A stretch of DNA of 64,000 bases from JAGVSR01 sp963750715 (lineage in GTDB: Bacteria; Pseudomonadota; Alphaproteobacteria; Rhizobiales; Hyphomicrobiaceae). The position numbers and the translations under genes were made by a program. Numbering within the stretch: position 1 is the stretch's first letter; each line of letters starts with the position of its first letter. The stretch spans positions 310,001 to 374,000 of the forward strand of contig CAVVRP010000012.1 in the NCBI GenBank assembly GCA_963750715.1, written 5' to 3'. Of the stretch, positions 63,700 to 64,000 are shown in pieces. The notes beneath the pieces are model-generated. The model was given only the letters and a program-made list of their open reading frames with translations, was not told where the DNA came from and did not search any database.

Positions 63700-63882
63700 G
63701 GGCTTTGGGTGTTGCATGCCGCCCCTTGAGTCTCAAAGCGGCAAATTCGCCACATCCACAGGGGCATGGCGAGATCTATTCCGGCCGCTTCACCCCCATG
63801 GACCCATCAGCCTGGATCGGGCTGGAAATATGCCGTCTGGGTTGCTTCGGCTCGAACGCCAGCGCCCGCATACCGTTCCTAA

Positions 63883-63902
63883 ATGAAATCTCTTGATTTC
63901 AT
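63883..63902. promoter_or_regulatory. Operator-like palindrome upstream of the last gene
   Basis: Perfect 8-bp arms ATGAAATC and GATTTCAT with a 4-base spacer lie about 40 bases before the ATG at 63943. The length and placement suit a regulator-binding site, but no protein can be named. Confidence 0.4.
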
Positions 63903-63942
63903 ATTTGAAGCGAATTGCAAGACGAGCCAGCGAGGAGGCATT

Positions 63943-64000
63943 ATGGGTGCAAACAGGCGACTGAAGTTCAGTTTGTACAGCTTGTTATTGCGCATGAGTT
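63943..64000 (+). CDS. Start of an unidentified gene (runs off the window)
   Basis: A strong ribosome-binding site (GAGGAGG) lies 6 bases before ATG 63943. Nineteen codons are visible: MGANRRLKFSLYSLLLRMS. The basic then hydrophobic start could be a signal or membrane segment. Too short to identify. Confidence 0.5.
   Translation, partial: MGANRRLKFSLYSLLLRMS

Noticed and set aside
1..64000. CRISPR arrays, insertion sequences, prophage genes
   Set aside because: No regularly spaced direct repeats, transposase, integrase or phage structural genes were seen.

Overview
This 64 kb window is GC-rich chromosomal DNA from an alphaproteobacterium, most likely Hyphomicrobiales (Rhizobiales) and perhaps close to Hyphomicrobiaceae. 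The evidence is gene order and family type: rpsF-rpsR-DUF2232-rplI-cfa-dnaB-alr, fabD-fabG-acpP-fabF-mltG-yicC-gmk, lptF-lptG-lptD-surA-pdxA-rsmA, dusB-ntrBC/ntrYX-hfq-hflX-mazG, a fused ispDF, a bifunctional-type NtrY, and thrS-yidD-hisI-pyrG. No rRNA, tRNA, insertion sequence, prophage or CRISPR array was seen. The window is mostly core genome.

Layout. 0-6 kb (minus strand): start of alr, dnaB, cfa, and the ribosomal operon rpsF-rpsR-DUF2232-rplI. 6-15 kb: two membrane proteins (DUF599, DUF808), then the fatty-acid genes and mltG, yicC, gmk on the plus strand. 15-23.5 kb (minus strand): the outer-membrane biogenesis run lptF-lptG-lptD-surA with pdxA and rsmA. 23.9-29.3 kb: pepA with a clear intrinsic terminator, membrane and secreted proteins of unknown role, a CrtA-like protein and mazG. 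29.3-41.6 kb (minus strand): FAD monooxygenase, hflX, hfq, a D-amino-acid aminotransferase, ntrX, ntrY, ntrC, ntrB and dusB, with a plus-strand DUF486 gene between ntrC and ntrY. 41.7-50.7 kb: ispDF, a MarR regulator, pncC/cinA, an exported pentapeptide-repeat protein, ratA, then small lipoprotein and membrane genes, a decayed PdhA-like protein, ftsB and eno. 50.8-53.7 kb: queuosine genes queC, a YhhQ-type transporter, queE and queD. 53.7-64 kb: acyltransferase, small accessory proteins, thrS, yidD, a cupin, an IscU-like scaffold, hisI and pyrG.

Three points stand out. (1) The thrS leader carries a perfect 15-bp inverted repeat whose 3' arm contains the thrS Shine-Dalgarno sequence. Nested in its loop is a small stem with a 7-nt loop whose central triplet reads GGU, a threonine anticodon. 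It looks like a translational operator that mimics tRNA-Thr. (2) Between eno-ftsB and ratA-pncC, where related genomes usually carry pdhA-pdhB-pdhC-lpdA-lipA, only a PdhA-like protein without the thiamine-diphosphate motif remains. (3) Seven genes (dnaB, DUF2232, mltG, lptF, a lipoprotein, a small gene at 47.6 kb and queE) are broken by apparent single-base indels, several in short G/C runs. Since dnaB and lptF are normally essential, sequencing or assembly error is the likeliest cause, and the annotations below join the two frames.
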